A stretch of 64,000 nt of DNA. Source: Methylobacterium aquaticum (GTDB taxonomy: Bacteria; Pseudomonadota; Alphaproteobacteria; Rhizobiales; Beijerinckiaceae). The stretch covers positions 2,803,001-2,867,000 of the forward strand of contig NZ_CP043627.1 of NCBI RefSeq assembly GCF_016804325.1, given 5' to 3'. The notes under the pieces were generated by a model that was not told the origin of the DNA, did no database searches, and saw only the letters and a list, made by a program, of their open reading frames with translations. The translations under genes and the position numbers were made by a program. Below, piece after piece: positions 43,694 through 51,889 of the stretch (position 1 is the stretch's first letter; every line of letters begins with the position of its first letter).

Positions 43694-44941
43694 CTAGTCG
43701 GTCGCGACGACGTTGATCCCGCCGAGGGTCTGGAGCGACGCGGCGATCGCGGCCGAGAGCACGTCGAACGCCTCGGGCTGCGGCTCGGTGTAGATCTGGA
43801 GATCGGTGAGCCCGGGCGTCTCCTCGAACCGAAGCTTCAGCCGCAGGCCGCCGTCGCGCAGGAAGGTGCCGGGGTTGAGCGACTTCGAGTAGACGATCTG
43901 GAAGTCGATGATGGCGCCGAGCGCCTTGCGCTCCTCGCACGCCTCGGCGAGCGAGCGGGCGAGAAGCTGCACCAGGTGCGGGCCGACGTCCTCGCTGAGG
44001 TACTGGCGCAGCGCCCGCAGCATCGCCTTCTCGATCGAACGCCGGGTACGGATGCGCTTGATCTGCCGGTAGGCCCGCACGGTCGGATCGGTCGCCGTGG
44101 TGTAGGGCGCCCAGAGCAGGTTGCCCTCGATGATCGTGCCGAGCCCGTTCTGGCAGAGGTAGTTCGCGTCCGACGTGGTGTCGCCGTCGCGGTAGGTCAC
44201 CCGCTGGGAGGGCCCGCGGACACCGAGCAGCGGCCGGTTCCAGGCCGACTTGAACGGGTTGCCCACCTCCTTGTCGCGCCGCACCGTCGCGGCGGCCACG
44301 TGGGGCGAGAGCGGACGCACGACATCCTGGCCCTCGAGGTAGACCCGCGCCGCCGGGTACATCGCCACCACGTTGAGCGAGGTCGCGAAGTCAGCGGCGT
44401 AGGCGGCGGCGGCCTCGCGCGAGGTCGAGGGCGCATCGACGTAGGCGATGCAGTCGATGATCTGCGTGGCGACAGTGTCCATCGCCATGGCGACGGGGTT
44501 CTTCGCGCCTCCGATGCGCTGCGAGGTGTGGCCGGGCGCGAGCAGCGCGCCGGGTTCGAGCTTGAGCTGGTCCTTCGCCTCAAGCAGGGCGAACATGCCC
44601 GTCTTCTGGCTGGCCGAGCCGACGATCGCGGCGATCTGCTGCTCGAGGTCCGTCTTTGCGGCGACCCGGCTGAACGCGATGTCGGCGATGATGCCCTCGG
44701 AGGCGATCTGGTTGATCGTGTCCTGGGCGAGCCCCGGCCCCAGCATCGCGATGGTCGCCGCATCGTCCATCGAGATGCGGAACGGCTCGTCCATCGGGAT
44801 CTTGCCGTTGTCGGCCGCCGAGATGTTCGGCAGCGGCAGGCACAGGCCGATGGCGGTGCTATCGCGGGTGTCGATCGCCGCGATCGTATCGCGCAGGTTC
44901 GAGAAGACGCGGGTGCCGACGAAGGGCGTGGTGGCGGACAT
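43694..44941 (-). CDS. Tail sheath protein FI
   Basis: A 415-residue contractile sheath subunit. ATG 44941 has GAGAGG upstream. It shows the P2 FI pattern: FVGTRVFSNLRDTIAAIDTR at the start, VAMYPAARVYLEGQDVVRPL in the middle, and NPGTFLRDGGLRLKLRFEET with QTLGGINVVATD at the end. Its presence shows the phage has a contractile (myovirus) tail. Confidence 0.9.
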   Translation of the reverse strand: MSATTPFVGTRVFSNLRDTIAAIDTRDSTAIGLCLPLPNISAADNGKIPMDEPFRISMDDAATIAMLGPGLAQDTINQIASEGIIADIAFSRVAAKTDLEQQIAAIVGSASQKTGMFALLEAKDQLKLEPGALLAPGHTSQRIGGAKNPVAMAMDTVATQIIDCIAYVDAPSTSREAAAAYAADFATSLNVVAMYPAARVYLEGQDVVRPLSPHVAAATVRRDKEVGNPFKSAWNRPLLGVRGPSQRVTYRDGDTTSDANYLCQNGLGTIIEGNLLWAPYTTATDPTVRAYRQIKRIRTRRSIEKAMLRALRQYLSEDVGPHLVQLLARSLAEACEERKALGAIIDFQIVYSKSLNPGTFLRDGGLRLKLRFEETPGLTDLQIYTEPQPEAFDVLSAAIAASLQTLGGINVVATD

Positions 44942-45039
44942 GGTTTGCCTCTCTCACGGGCCTGGTCGGGCCGGGAGAGAGGCTACGGAATATCGGGATT
45001 GGGGGTACGGCGAAGGGGTTCGCCGCACCGGATCGAGGA

Positions 45040-45552
45040 TCAGGCCGCGGGGATCCCCGGCCAGGTGATCCCATCGTAGGCCGCTTGCGCGGCCTGCGCC
45101 GACCCGGCGGCGCGGATCGCAGCCTTGCCGCTCAGTCGCGCCTTGCGCACCGCGGCACCGTAGGCCTGGTAGGCGTCGGCCGCCGCCGACACCGACCGGG
45201 CCACGCCGAGGAGATCGGTCGCCGGCTCGCCCGTCAAGGGATCGATGTCCGTTCCGAGCGAGGCCGCGAGCATCGGGTAGGCCGCGGGATCGATGGCCTT
45301 CTTGCTGCGCTCGACGGCGAGCAGGGCCAGCGCTTCGGTGCGGGCCTCCTGGTACTCCGCCATCTGCCCGGCATCTCCGGTCGCCACGGCCGCCCGCCGG
45401 GCCGCCGCGTCGGCGTCGACCCGGAGGCACAGCACCTCGCGGGCCGCCGGGAGCCAGTCGGCCTCGACAAGGCCGAGGGCGGCGAGGATCTCCGGCTTCC
45501 CCACATCGACGTCGATGTGGGAGTGGCCGTTCTTGCTGAAGGTCAGGATCAT
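45040..45552 (-). CDS. Putative tail-fibre assembly protein (gpG position)
   Basis: A 170-residue protein starting MILTFSKNGHSHIDVDVGKP at ATG 45552 with AGGAG seven bases upstream. The Ala-rich middle and the YPMLAASLGTDIDPLTGEPA segment recall fibre chaperones. Its location directly after the fibre genes and before the sheath gene is that of P2 gene G. Confidence 0.6.
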   Translation of the reverse strand: MILTFSKNGHSHIDVDVGKPEILAALGLVEADWLPAAREVLCLRVDADAAARRAAVATGDAGQMAEYQEARTEALALLAVERSKKAIDPAAYPMLAASLGTDIDPLTGEPATDLLGVARSVSAAADAYQAYGAAVRKARLSGKAAIRAAGSAQAAQAAYDGITWPGIPAA

Positions 45553-45587
45553 GGACGTCTCCTGCGGCGTCGGCCGCGCGGCGGGGA

Positions 45588-46367
45588 TCAGAGCGTGGCG
45601 AGGTTGGTCACGAGCCGGTAATCGCCGGCGCCCGACGCACCCGCAGCCTTGCCGCGCACGAGCCGCCCCGGCGCGTTCGGACCCAGGCTGCCTGAGGCGA
45701 ACAGGAATTGTGCTTGGCTGCCGTCCGCAATGTCGGCGAAGGAGCAGAGGGAGGTATTCTTCGGGGCATCGAGCGTGCACACGCTCATCTGCAGGCTTGT
45801 GCCGATGAGGTTGTGGTGCGCCTTGACATCGATGCCGGCTATCGGGTCACCCATCACGGCCCGGACGAACTGGTAGCGCACGTAGCTCGAGGCACAATTG
45901 AACCCGGCCACGACGCGGCCGAAGCCGGCCACCGGCGAGTTGCTGGCCTCCGACGCAAAGGTCAGCGTGCGCGCATAGGCACTGTAGGGGGCACCGAGGG
46001 CGCCGTTCCCGCGCTGGATGCCGAACACCACCAGCGGGGCGTAGAGCGTGGTGTAGCGAGACAGCGTGACGTCGCCGAGGAGCAGCATCGTGGTCACGCC
46101 GTCGCGCGGGATCTGCGTCACGGCGTAGTCGAGCCCCTTGAACGGCGTGTCGAGGCTTAGGCCGTCGTTGGTGTCTGCGCCGGTCGCCGGGTCGATGTAG
46201 AACGCGTAGTTCAGGGGCCGGGCGAGGAAGTTGTTCACGATCGTCTGCGTCGCGCCGGTCTGCTGGGCGAGCTGCGCCGCGACCTGGTCACGGATCGCCA
46301 GCATGGCGGTCGCCGCCGCGTCGAGACGACCGGCGGCGATGGTGAGGGCTTCGGTGGCGGTGGTCAT
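45588..46367 (-). CDS. Tail-fibre protein, distal part
   Basis: A 259-residue protein overlapping the upstream gene as ATGA at 46364-46367. The N-terminal helix (LTIAAGRLDAAATAMLAIRD) may trimerise; then comes YAFYIDPATGADTNDGLSLD, a beta-helix entry motif common in phage fibres and spikes. The end (AGASGAGDYRLVTNLATL) is short. It is likely to contact the host receptor together with the 192-residue protein encoded before it. Confidence 0.68.
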   Translation of the reverse strand: MTTATEALTIAAGRLDAAATAMLAIRDQVAAQLAQQTGATQTIVNNFLARPLNYAFYIDPATGADTNDGLSLDTPFKGLDYAVTQIPRDGVTTMLLLGDVTLSRYTTLYAPLVVFGIQRGNGALGAPYSAYARTLTFASEASNSPVAGFGRVVAGFNCASSYVRYQFVRAVMGDPIAGIDVKAHHNLIGTSLQMSVCTLDAPKNTSLCSFADIADGSQAQFLFASGSLGPNAPGRLVRGKAAGASGAGDYRLVTNLATL

Positions 46368-46942
46368 GCTGCGCGGCCTTGGCGGGGGGTGAGGGGGAAG
46401 CGCCACTCGTCCTTGAGCTGCGCGATGAACAGCGTGGTCGAGGCGGCGAGCTGCATGGCGTTCGCCGCGGTCATGTCGGGGATGTCCGGCTGCTCGACCA
46501 CCAGCGTCAGCGCCGAGAGCGGCACCTGCGCGAGGTAGAGGTCCATGGCGAGGTGGATGCCGACCCGAGGGTTGCGCGCCGCGAACGGCCAGGGCGCGAC
46601 CTCCGACCAGATCGCCAGCGGCTGCCCGGTCTTGAGGTAGAAGGCGAGCTCGCGCACCGGCGTCTCGCTGCCGTCCGTGGTCGCAGGAAACTCCGCCAGG
46701 ATGCGAAAGCCCTCGCCGTCGAGCACCGTGCCCGACAGGATCGGCACCCGCACATCCTCCCGCACGAGTGCGGTCTGGGTGCGCGACGGCACGTAGCCCT
46801 TCCAGCCGCCGCCGTCGGGCAGGCCGCGACCGATCCCGACGTGGCTCAGCTCGGCGTAGAGACCGTCGCCCTGGGCCCGGAAGCAGGCGGCGAGGCCGAC
46901 GTTGGTGACGGTCGGGACGATCGCGAGCGGATCGATGCTCAT
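46364..46942 (-). CDS. Tail-fibre N-terminal (collar) protein, gpH-like
   Basis: A 192-residue protein starting MSIDPLAIVPTVTNVGLAAC at ATG 46942, overlapping the I stop by ATGA. It resembles the N-terminal baseplate-attachment domain of P2 gpH: AELSHVGIGRGLPDG, REDVRVPILSGTVLDGEGFR and FYLKTGQPLAIWSE. P2 has one long H; here attachment and distal parts are encoded separately. Confidence 0.72.
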   Translation of the reverse strand: MSIDPLAIVPTVTNVGLAACFRAQGDGLYAELSHVGIGRGLPDGGGWKGYVPSRTQTALVREDVRVPILSGTVLDGEGFRILAEFPATTDGSETPVRELAFYLKTGQPLAIWSEVAPWPFAARNPRVGIHLAMDLYLAQVPLSALTLVVEQPDIPDMTAANAMQLAASTTLFIAQLKDEWRFPLTPRQGRAA

Positions 46943-47694
46943 GGGCGCAGCTCCGTGACGGCGGCGAGGGAGATCCGCACCATCGCGGTCGCCGCCGGCG
47001 CGAGGCCGAGGGCGGCGCGGGCGCCGGGGACGGGAAGGCGGGCGACGGCGGGGCAGGCCAGGCGCGGACCGGCGACGACGGCCGGCGCGAGGCCGAGGAC
47101 GCTGCGGGCCGGCGGCACGGGCAGCCGGCTCGCGGCGATACCCGTGAGGCGCGTCTGCGCGGTCGAGACGGGCGCGAGGCCCAGATCGACCTCCATCCCG
47201 ACGCCCACACGCAGGTCGAACGCCCGGGTGTCGGCCTTCGACCGCATCACGGTATCGTAGACGACGCGGATGGTCCGCGGCCCCAGGAACGGGCCGTCCG
47301 GGTAGAGCCGGGAGCGCGCGATCGCCTCCACCTCGAAGGTGTAGGGGGTCCCCTTCGGCTCGGTCTGCCACCACTCGGTCAGCCGCGCCTCGACCCGCAG
47401 GGCCGCGAGCGCGGCCTTGATGGCGAAGGGCGTGCCCTTGTAGGCGTGAACGAGGGGCGCGGCCCGCACGACTTCGCGCCGGATCGCGATCGGCCAGGCC
47501 GGGTCGTAGACGTCCACCGAGTGCCAGGCGGCAAGGTGGGCCAGCTCGGCGGCGTCGGCATCGTCGATCGAGCGGCTGCGGCGGATGCGGTCCGCGTCGA
47601 TGTCCTCGAGGCGGCCTTCCGTCTTCGAGATCGCCCGCTCGAGCGGGAGGGCGCGATCGGGCAGGAGCGCGTCGCGCTCGGGCCGCCTACTCAT
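46939..47694 (-). CDS. Tail protein I (baseplate), with repeat-containing C-terminus
   Basis: A 251-residue protein of the P2 gpI family. The conserved part covers RDALLPDRALPLERAISKTE, AAWHSVDVYDPAWPIAIRRE and VHAYKGTPFAIKAALAAL. The C-terminal 80 residues repeat a unit of the form A-R-LPVP-AR--LGLAPA three or four times (RLPVPPARSVLGLAPA; RLPVPGARAALGLAPA), an extension not usual in the family. It overlaps the J stop by 8 bases. Confidence 0.82.
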   Translation of the reverse strand: MSRRPERDALLPDRALPLERAISKTEGRLEDIDADRIRRSRSIDDADAAELAHLAAWHSVDVYDPAWPIAIRREVVRAAPLVHAYKGTPFAIKAALAALRVEARLTEWWQTEPKGTPYTFEVEAIARSRLYPDGPFLGPRTIRVVYDTVMRSKADTRAFDLRVGVGMEVDLGLAPVSTAQTRLTGIAASRLPVPPARSVLGLAPAVVAGPRLACPAVARLPVPGARAALGLAPAATAMVRISLAAVTELRP

Positions 47695-48679
47695 CGGCCG
47701 GCTCCACGCGCACGACGATCTCGGTGCAGAGCGGCGCGCGGTAGGCGGCCGTCGTCGCGCCGGGCGCGATCGGCCCGGGGTTGATGTCGCCGGCCGGCGC
47801 GACGACGTCGATGCGCTCGGGGATGGCCGTGCCCCTCGCGTCCCGCACGGCGGCTGCGGCGTAGATCATCTCGCGCAGCTGCGCGGCGGAGGGGCGGAGC
47901 TGGCGCTCGGCCTGGAGCGCGAGCTGACGCTCGGCCAGCACCTTCACCCCGCCCCAGTCCGCGCCCTCCGGCAGGTAGAGCACGACCTCGATCCGGTAGG
48001 GAACGATCTCGGCCGGGAAGACGAGCACGAAATCCCCGACCGGGCGGCGGTCGTCCGGTCGCAGCGCGGCCTCGACGGCCGCGCACAGGGCGGGCGAGGC
48101 TACGCCATCATCGGCCGTGGAGACGATGACGACGTGCTCTTCGCCGAGCGGCGTGAAGGGCTGGGCGCGCGTGCCGCCGAACGACATCGGTGCCCAGCAC
48201 GCGGCGACCCGCACGCCCGGAACGGCCTCGGCAAAGCCGAGATAGGCCCCGGCCGGCCCAGCCGCGCTCAGCGTCTCGGGCGCAAGCTGGATGCGCCGCC
48301 GGAACGGCTCGTCTCCTTCCCAATCCTCCGGGAAGAGCGCGAAGTCGCGCGGGCTCTCGACGAGGGGCTTGCGCCAGACGGCCGGGGTCTGATCGGCCCC
48401 GAGGTGATCGAGGAAGGCACCGTAGCTGGTCGCGAGGTGCGAGGCCTTGAGCGCGTCGTTGAAGCGCGCCCGCAGGAGCATCTCGCGCATGCCGCCGGCC
48501 CGGGCGTTCGCGCGCACCATCGGGTCGGTCTCGAGGTTCTGGACGTTGAACTCGAACCCCTCCTCGATGAGCCGGTCCGCGATTTCGGCCCCGCGAGCCT
48601 GGCGGACCTCCTCGAACGTCGTCGCATCGAGCGGGAGCGGCGGCAGCAGCGCCAGATCCTTGTCGAGGAAGCGGCTCAT
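47687..48679 (-). CDS. Baseplate assembly protein J
   Basis: A 330-residue baseplate wedge protein of the P2 gpJ family. It starts MSRFLDKDLALLPPLPLDAT, with the conserved GFEFNVQNLETDPMVRANAR and HLATSYGAFLDHLGADQTPA. Later parts include the pairing strand FVLVFPAEIVPYRIEVVLYL. It overlaps the W stop as ATGA (48676-48679), so V, W, J and I form a tight operon. Confidence 0.88.
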   Translation of the reverse strand: MSRFLDKDLALLPPLPLDATTFEEVRQARGAEIADRLIEEGFEFNVQNLETDPMVRANARAGGMREMLLRARFNDALKASHLATSYGAFLDHLGADQTPAVWRKPLVESPRDFALFPEDWEGDEPFRRRIQLAPETLSAAGPAGAYLGFAEAVPGVRVAACWAPMSFGGTRAQPFTPLGEEHVVIVSTADDGVASPALCAAVEAALRPDDRRPVGDFVLVFPAEIVPYRIEVVLYLPEGADWGGVKVLAERQLALQAERQLRPSAAQLREMIYAAAAVRDARGTAIPERIDVVAPAGDINPGPIAPGATTAAYRAPLCTEIVVRVEPADE

Positions 48680-49098
48680 GCGTCCCTCGCCGTGGCGCGG
48701 CGGGCGACCGCCTCGTATCGCGACAGACCCGAGGTAGCGCCGAAGGGCACGCTCACCGCGTAGTTTCCGAGCCGGCCCTCCGGGTAGTACAGGCCGGAGT
48801 GGCGCAGCCCGAGCCCGCCGTCACGGGTGAGCGAGACGAGCTGCATCTCACGCAGGCGATACTCGGGTTCCCAGCGCTCCACCGCGCCGGTGAGATCGTC
48901 GTAGATCTCGAGCGCCAGCGCGCCGGTCACGTCCTCGGCAAGGTGCGAGCGCAGGTTCGCCCCGAACTCCAGCAGCATCACCAACTCGCCGAGCCGGGTC
49001 GCCCAGATCATCTCGATCGACTGGGCGAGATGCGCCGCGCCGGCGAGCGGTCGCCCGGTGCGGGCGTCGATCCCCTGCCTGTAGCGCAGCGCGAGCAT
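48676..49098 (-). CDS. Baseplate wedge protein W (GPW/gp25 family)
   Basis: A 140-residue protein; T4 gp25-type wedge proteins have this length. ATG 49098 has GAGGA upstream. Landmarks are HLAQSIEMIWATRLGELVML, LEFGANLRSHLAEDV and the edge WEPEYRLREMQLVSL. Confidence 0.85.
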   Translation of the reverse strand: MLALRYRQGIDARTGRPLAGAAHLAQSIEMIWATRLGELVMLLEFGANLRSHLAEDVTGALALEIYDDLTGAVERWEPEYRLREMQLVSLTRDGGLGLRHSGLYYPEGRLGNYAVSVPFGATSGLSRYEAVARRATARDA

Positions 49099-49112
49099 TT
49101 CGGGTCCTCAGG

Positions 49113-49430
49113 TCAGCCGGCCGCGGACGCGGCGGGGTCGGGCGACGGCTCGGTCCCGGTCTCAGCCTTGGCCTCAGCCTTGGTCTCGGACTTGGCCTCG
49201 GACTTGGCGCTGTCGGCGCCGCGGGCGCGGGCCTGCGTGTCGGGCAGCTTGCGCGAGCCGGCGAGCGCGGCCTCGGCCTTCGCCTCCTTGCCCTTCTCGG
49301 CGATCGCGCCGGAGAGCAGCTCGGCCCGTGCCTGGGGCTCGGTCAGCTCAATTTCGTCGCCGGGGCTCGCCTGACGGCCGGCCACGTAGGGCCCGGCCAG
49401 ATCCGTCACGGTGTACTTCCTCACGTCCAT
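49113..49430 (-). CDS. Small phage protein with Lys/Glu/Ala tail
   Basis: A 105-residue protein with a strong GAGGAGGAG ribosome site before ATG 49430. The first 45 residues (MDVRKYTVTDLAGPYVAGRQ, then DEIELTEPQARAELLSGAI) resemble short head-tail or baseplate domains. The rest is a low-complexity Ala/Lys/Glu/Ser stretch with repeats of SE-TKAEAK. Function unknown; it sits between V and W. Confidence 0.65.
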   Translation of the reverse strand: MDVRKYTVTDLAGPYVAGRQASPGDEIELTEPQARAELLSGAIAEKGKEAKAEAALAGSRKLPDTQARARGADSAKSEAKSETKAEAKAETGTEPSPDPAASAAG

Positions 49431-49443
49431 CGCTCGCTCCTCC

Positions 49444-50055
49444 TCAGATCAGCACGTCGTCGTTGCCATCGACGGCCACATCGCCGTCACTGTCCTTGCC
49501 GCCCTTGTAGTGGGCCGGGCGCGATCCGCCCTTGCCCCTCAGCCGGACGAGCATCTTCAGTTCCTCGGCGGTGATCTCGAAGCCGTCGCCGACGCCTATC
49601 GCGATCTTGTCCTTCGTGATCTTCACCTTGGCGTCGCCTAGGCTGATGACGAGATCGTCCTTGCCGAACGCGATCCGGCCCTTGCCGCCGAATTCCAGCA
49701 CCGCCTCGTCCTTCTTCTTCGAGGGCGGCTCGGTGTCCTTGTCGTAGGTACCCCAGCGGGCGAGGCTCGTCGGGCCGATCGTGCCCGACGGGCTGTGGAG
49801 CGTCATCTGCTCCCCGTCCTTGGGCACGGCGTGCATCTTGAAGGTGCCGGCCCCCTGCTGATCCCAGCGTACTGGGGCCGACAGGATCTCCTTGCCGTCC
49901 GCGCTTTTGCCGAGCACGAGGCGCAGGGTGCGCTTCTCCATGTCCTGGGAGCCGGCCTTCACCTTGCCGGTAACGTCGACCAGCGCGAGGCGTCGCTCGA
50001 GCTGGGTGCGCTTGCGGTGCTGACGCCGCAGCTCGTGGGCGACCAGGTCCCTCAC
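49444..50055 (-). CDS. Baseplate spike protein V (Mu gp45-like)
   Basis: A 203-residue baseplate protein. The start is GTG 50055 overlapping the upstream stop by GTGA. The segment RRLALVDVTGKVKAGSQDME starts the OB-fold-like head; later GEQMTLHSPSGTIGP and ITKDKIAIGVGDGFEITAEE form beta strands of a needle-like spike. It ends with an Asp/Gly-rich tip (GGKDSDGDVAVDGNDDVLI) that could bind a metal ion, as known for P2 V-type tips. Confidence 0.8.
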   Translation of the reverse strand: MRDLVAHELRRQHRKRTQLERRLALVDVTGKVKAGSQDMEKRTLRLVLGKSADGKEILSAPVRWDQQGAGTFKMHAVPKDGEQMTLHSPSGTIGPTSLARWGTYDKDTEPPSKKKDEAVLEFGGKGRIAFGKDDLVISLGDAKVKITKDKIAIGVGDGFEITAEELKMLVRLRGKGGSRPAHYKGGKDSDGDVAVDGNDDVLI

Positions 50056-50699
50056 GGCCGCTCCCCCTGGCTGCCGAACGCGGCGAGCAGCTCGGTCGGC
50101 AACTCGCCGTCCTCCGGCCACTCGAACTCCATGCCGTCGGGGACGCCCGCGACCGGGGGCGTCGGGCCGCCGAAGGTGGGCACGCCCTCTCGCACGAGTA
50201 CCTGGGTCCAGGTGACGGCGTAGAGGTTGGTGCGGTTCTCGGCCGCCTTCATCGTGAAGACGGGCCGCAGCTCCGGCTCCGGATCGGCCGCGGGCGGCAT
50301 GGCCCCGGTCATCCCCCAGCTCGCCGTGTCGGCATCCGAGAGGATGAGGAGGAGACGCGCGCCGATCGCCATCGCCACGACGTCGCGTGGGATCGCGCGC
50401 GGTGGGGTGCTCGACCGGTCGGCGAAGTCCTCGGTGATGATGAAGGCCGAGAGGGCGACCGGGATCCCGTAGGCCCCGTCCATCTCGCGCGCCCGGCGCA
50501 GGCCGCTGACGCCGACCGCCACGCCCGGCGCCTGGACGATCGTCTTCTTGAGGAAATCCTCCATGTCGAGCTTGCCCGGGTGGGCCACGACATTGACGCC
50601 CTTTAACAGGCCTTGAAGGGTCGTGATGACGTTGCCGCGCAGCTCGTCGAGCCGGGTCGCGGCGATCATCTGCGAGAGGGTGGCCGGCGCGACCGTCAC
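50052..50699 (-). CDS. Phage protein, Mu gp37-like
   Basis: A 215-residue protein. The start is GTG 50699, overlapping the gpG stop as GTGA. It starts MTVAPATLSQMIAATRLDEL and contains GYGIPVALSAFIITEDFADR-type strands (AYGIPVALSAFIITEDF) and FTMKAAENRTNLYAVTWTQ. Position after gpG and before the baseplate genes matches Mu gene 37. Confidence 0.7.
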   Translation of the reverse strand: MTVAPATLSQMIAATRLDELRGNVITTLQGLLKGVNVVAHPGKLDMEDFLKKTIVQAPGVAVGVSGLRRAREMDGAYGIPVALSAFIITEDFADRSSTPPRAIPRDVVAMAIGARLLLILSDADTASWGMTGAMPPAADPEPELRPVFTMKAAENRTNLYAVTWTQVLVREGVPTFGGPTPPVAGVPDGMEFEWPEDGELPTELLAAFGSQGERP

Positions 50700-51181
50700 C
50701 GCAGCCTCCCGAAGTGATCGCTCACCAGGTCCTCGATCTCGGCCCGGTTGTCATCGGACAGGCCGACGAAGGGGCGGGCTGGGATCGTGACGCTCTTGGC
50801 GCTGTGCCAGGCGCCGCCGGAGAAGAACACGAGGTACGGCGCGTTCTTCGCCGCGATCACCGCGCCCTCCTGGTGGATGTGAGCGAACTCCCACGCGGCG
50901 CCCCAGACCGCCTCTTCCGACGATGCGTAGAAGGCGACGGATGCCAGGAGGTGCTGGCCGGTCTCGGTCAGGATCGGCGTGCCGTTCCGGTTCGGCTCCC
51001 ACGGCGTGCCGTCGGGGGCCGTCTTTTCCTCGGAGATCCGCCGGCGGGTCTGGCTCTCGCCCAGCGCCGCGATCTCCTCCATCAGCGGGGCGGGGTCGAA
51101 CGACACGAACTGCCGCAGCCGGTCGGCTGCCATGCCGAACTCGGAGGCGTCGATCGTGATGGAGACGCCGATCGCGTCCAT
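50696..51181 (-). CDS. Virion morphogenesis protein G (Mu gpG-like)
   Basis: A 161-residue head-tail morphogenesis protein. The start is ATG 51181, overlapping the preceding stop; an in-frame GTG sits one codon before. The family pattern is present: PLMEEIAALGESQTRRRISE, DGTPWEPNRNGTPILTETG, the EFAHIHQEGAVI histidine region and IPARPFVGLSDDNRAEI. Confidence 0.84.
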   Translation of the reverse strand: MDAIGVSITIDASEFGMAADRLRQFVSFDPAPLMEEIAALGESQTRRRISEEKTAPDGTPWEPNRNGTPILTETGQHLLASVAFYASSEEAVWGAAWEFAHIHQEGAVIAAKNAPYLVFFSGGAWHSAKSVTIPARPFVGLSDDNRAEIEDLVSDHFGRLR

Positions 51182-51648
51182 CACAAGCCCCGCATGCGCT
51201 GGCGGGTGAACAGGCGCTCGGCGCTCTCGACCAGCACGACGCCGTTGTTGGCGCCGTCGCTGCCTGGGGGCGGCGGATCGTTGGCGTCGTCGGTGATGAG
51301 GCCGAGCGCACCCTTGCCGGCAGCGATCGCCTGGAGCGCCTTGACAGCGTCCGCGTAGCCCTTCTCGAGGCGCTCGCTGGAACGGCTGAACGACAAGGCG
51401 ACGCGGTAGAGCGCCATCGCCATCGCGTAGACCCGCAGGACGTCGCGGGCGTCGTCGTCGAGGCGGTCGAGGTCCTGGCGGCCGTAGCGCGCCAGCAGGA
51501 TCGCGCGCGCCTCGACCGTGACGTCCCGAAGCACCGCCTCGATCCGCGCGTCGTCGCGGATGCCCGTCGCCTCGTCGGCCGCGAGCGTCAGCAGCTCGGC
51601 CGGGTAGCGGGTCTCGAGATCCTGGAGGGTGGCGAAGGTTTCGGGCAT
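51181..51648 (-). CDS. DUF1320 family phage protein (Mu gp36)
   Basis: A 155-residue protein, MPETFATLQDLETRYPAELL at ATG 51648 (GTG 51651 also possible). The family landmarks are ARAILLARYGRQDLDRLDDD and MAMALYRVALSFSRSSER, followed by an acid/proline-rich linker (DDANDPPPPGSDG). It is thought to be a head-tail connector component. Confidence 0.82.
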   Translation of the reverse strand: MPETFATLQDLETRYPAELLTLAADEATGIRDDARIEAVLRDVTVEARAILLARYGRQDLDRLDDDARDVLRVYAMAMALYRVALSFSRSSERLEKGYADAVKALQAIAAGKGALGLITDDANDPPPPGSDGANNGVVLVESAERLFTRQRMRGL

Positions 51649-51803
51649 CACGGGTCCGACGGGAATGGGGGAGACCGGCGGGACATCTGCCCGCCGGCCC
51701 GGGCCGTGGTGCGGCCCTCACTGCCCGCGGGCGGACGCACTACGCCGTCCGCGAGTGGCCGGGAAACGGGCGCGACGCGCCCTTTGCCGGCCCACAGTAT
51801 TCA

Positions 51804-51880
51804 TGGGTGCGGGGGCCGGATTTGAACCGGCGACCACAGGGTTATGAGCCCCACGCTCTACCCGACTGAGCTACCCCGCG
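51804..51880 (-). tRNA. tRNA-Met (CAT), initiator-like, within the prophage
   Basis: A 77-nt cloverleaf with encoded CCA. The acceptor CGCGGGG faces CCCCGCA, giving the C1:A72 mismatch of initiator tRNAs. The anticodon stem has G29-C41, G30-C40 and G31-C39 next to CTCATAA, the initiator pattern. The other two pairs of that stem are G-T and T-G wobbles. The D stem has C11:G24, as in elongators, and base 73 is C. It is 9 bases past the upstream gene and on the same strand as the late operon. Confidence 0.88.
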
Positions 51881-51889
51881 GGCCGGGTG

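Noticed and set aside
51804..51880. The prophage tRNA considered as a host attachment site
   Set aside because: It lies in the middle of the late operon, and transposable phages do not integrate at tRNA genes; no duplicate tRNA 3' end was seen.
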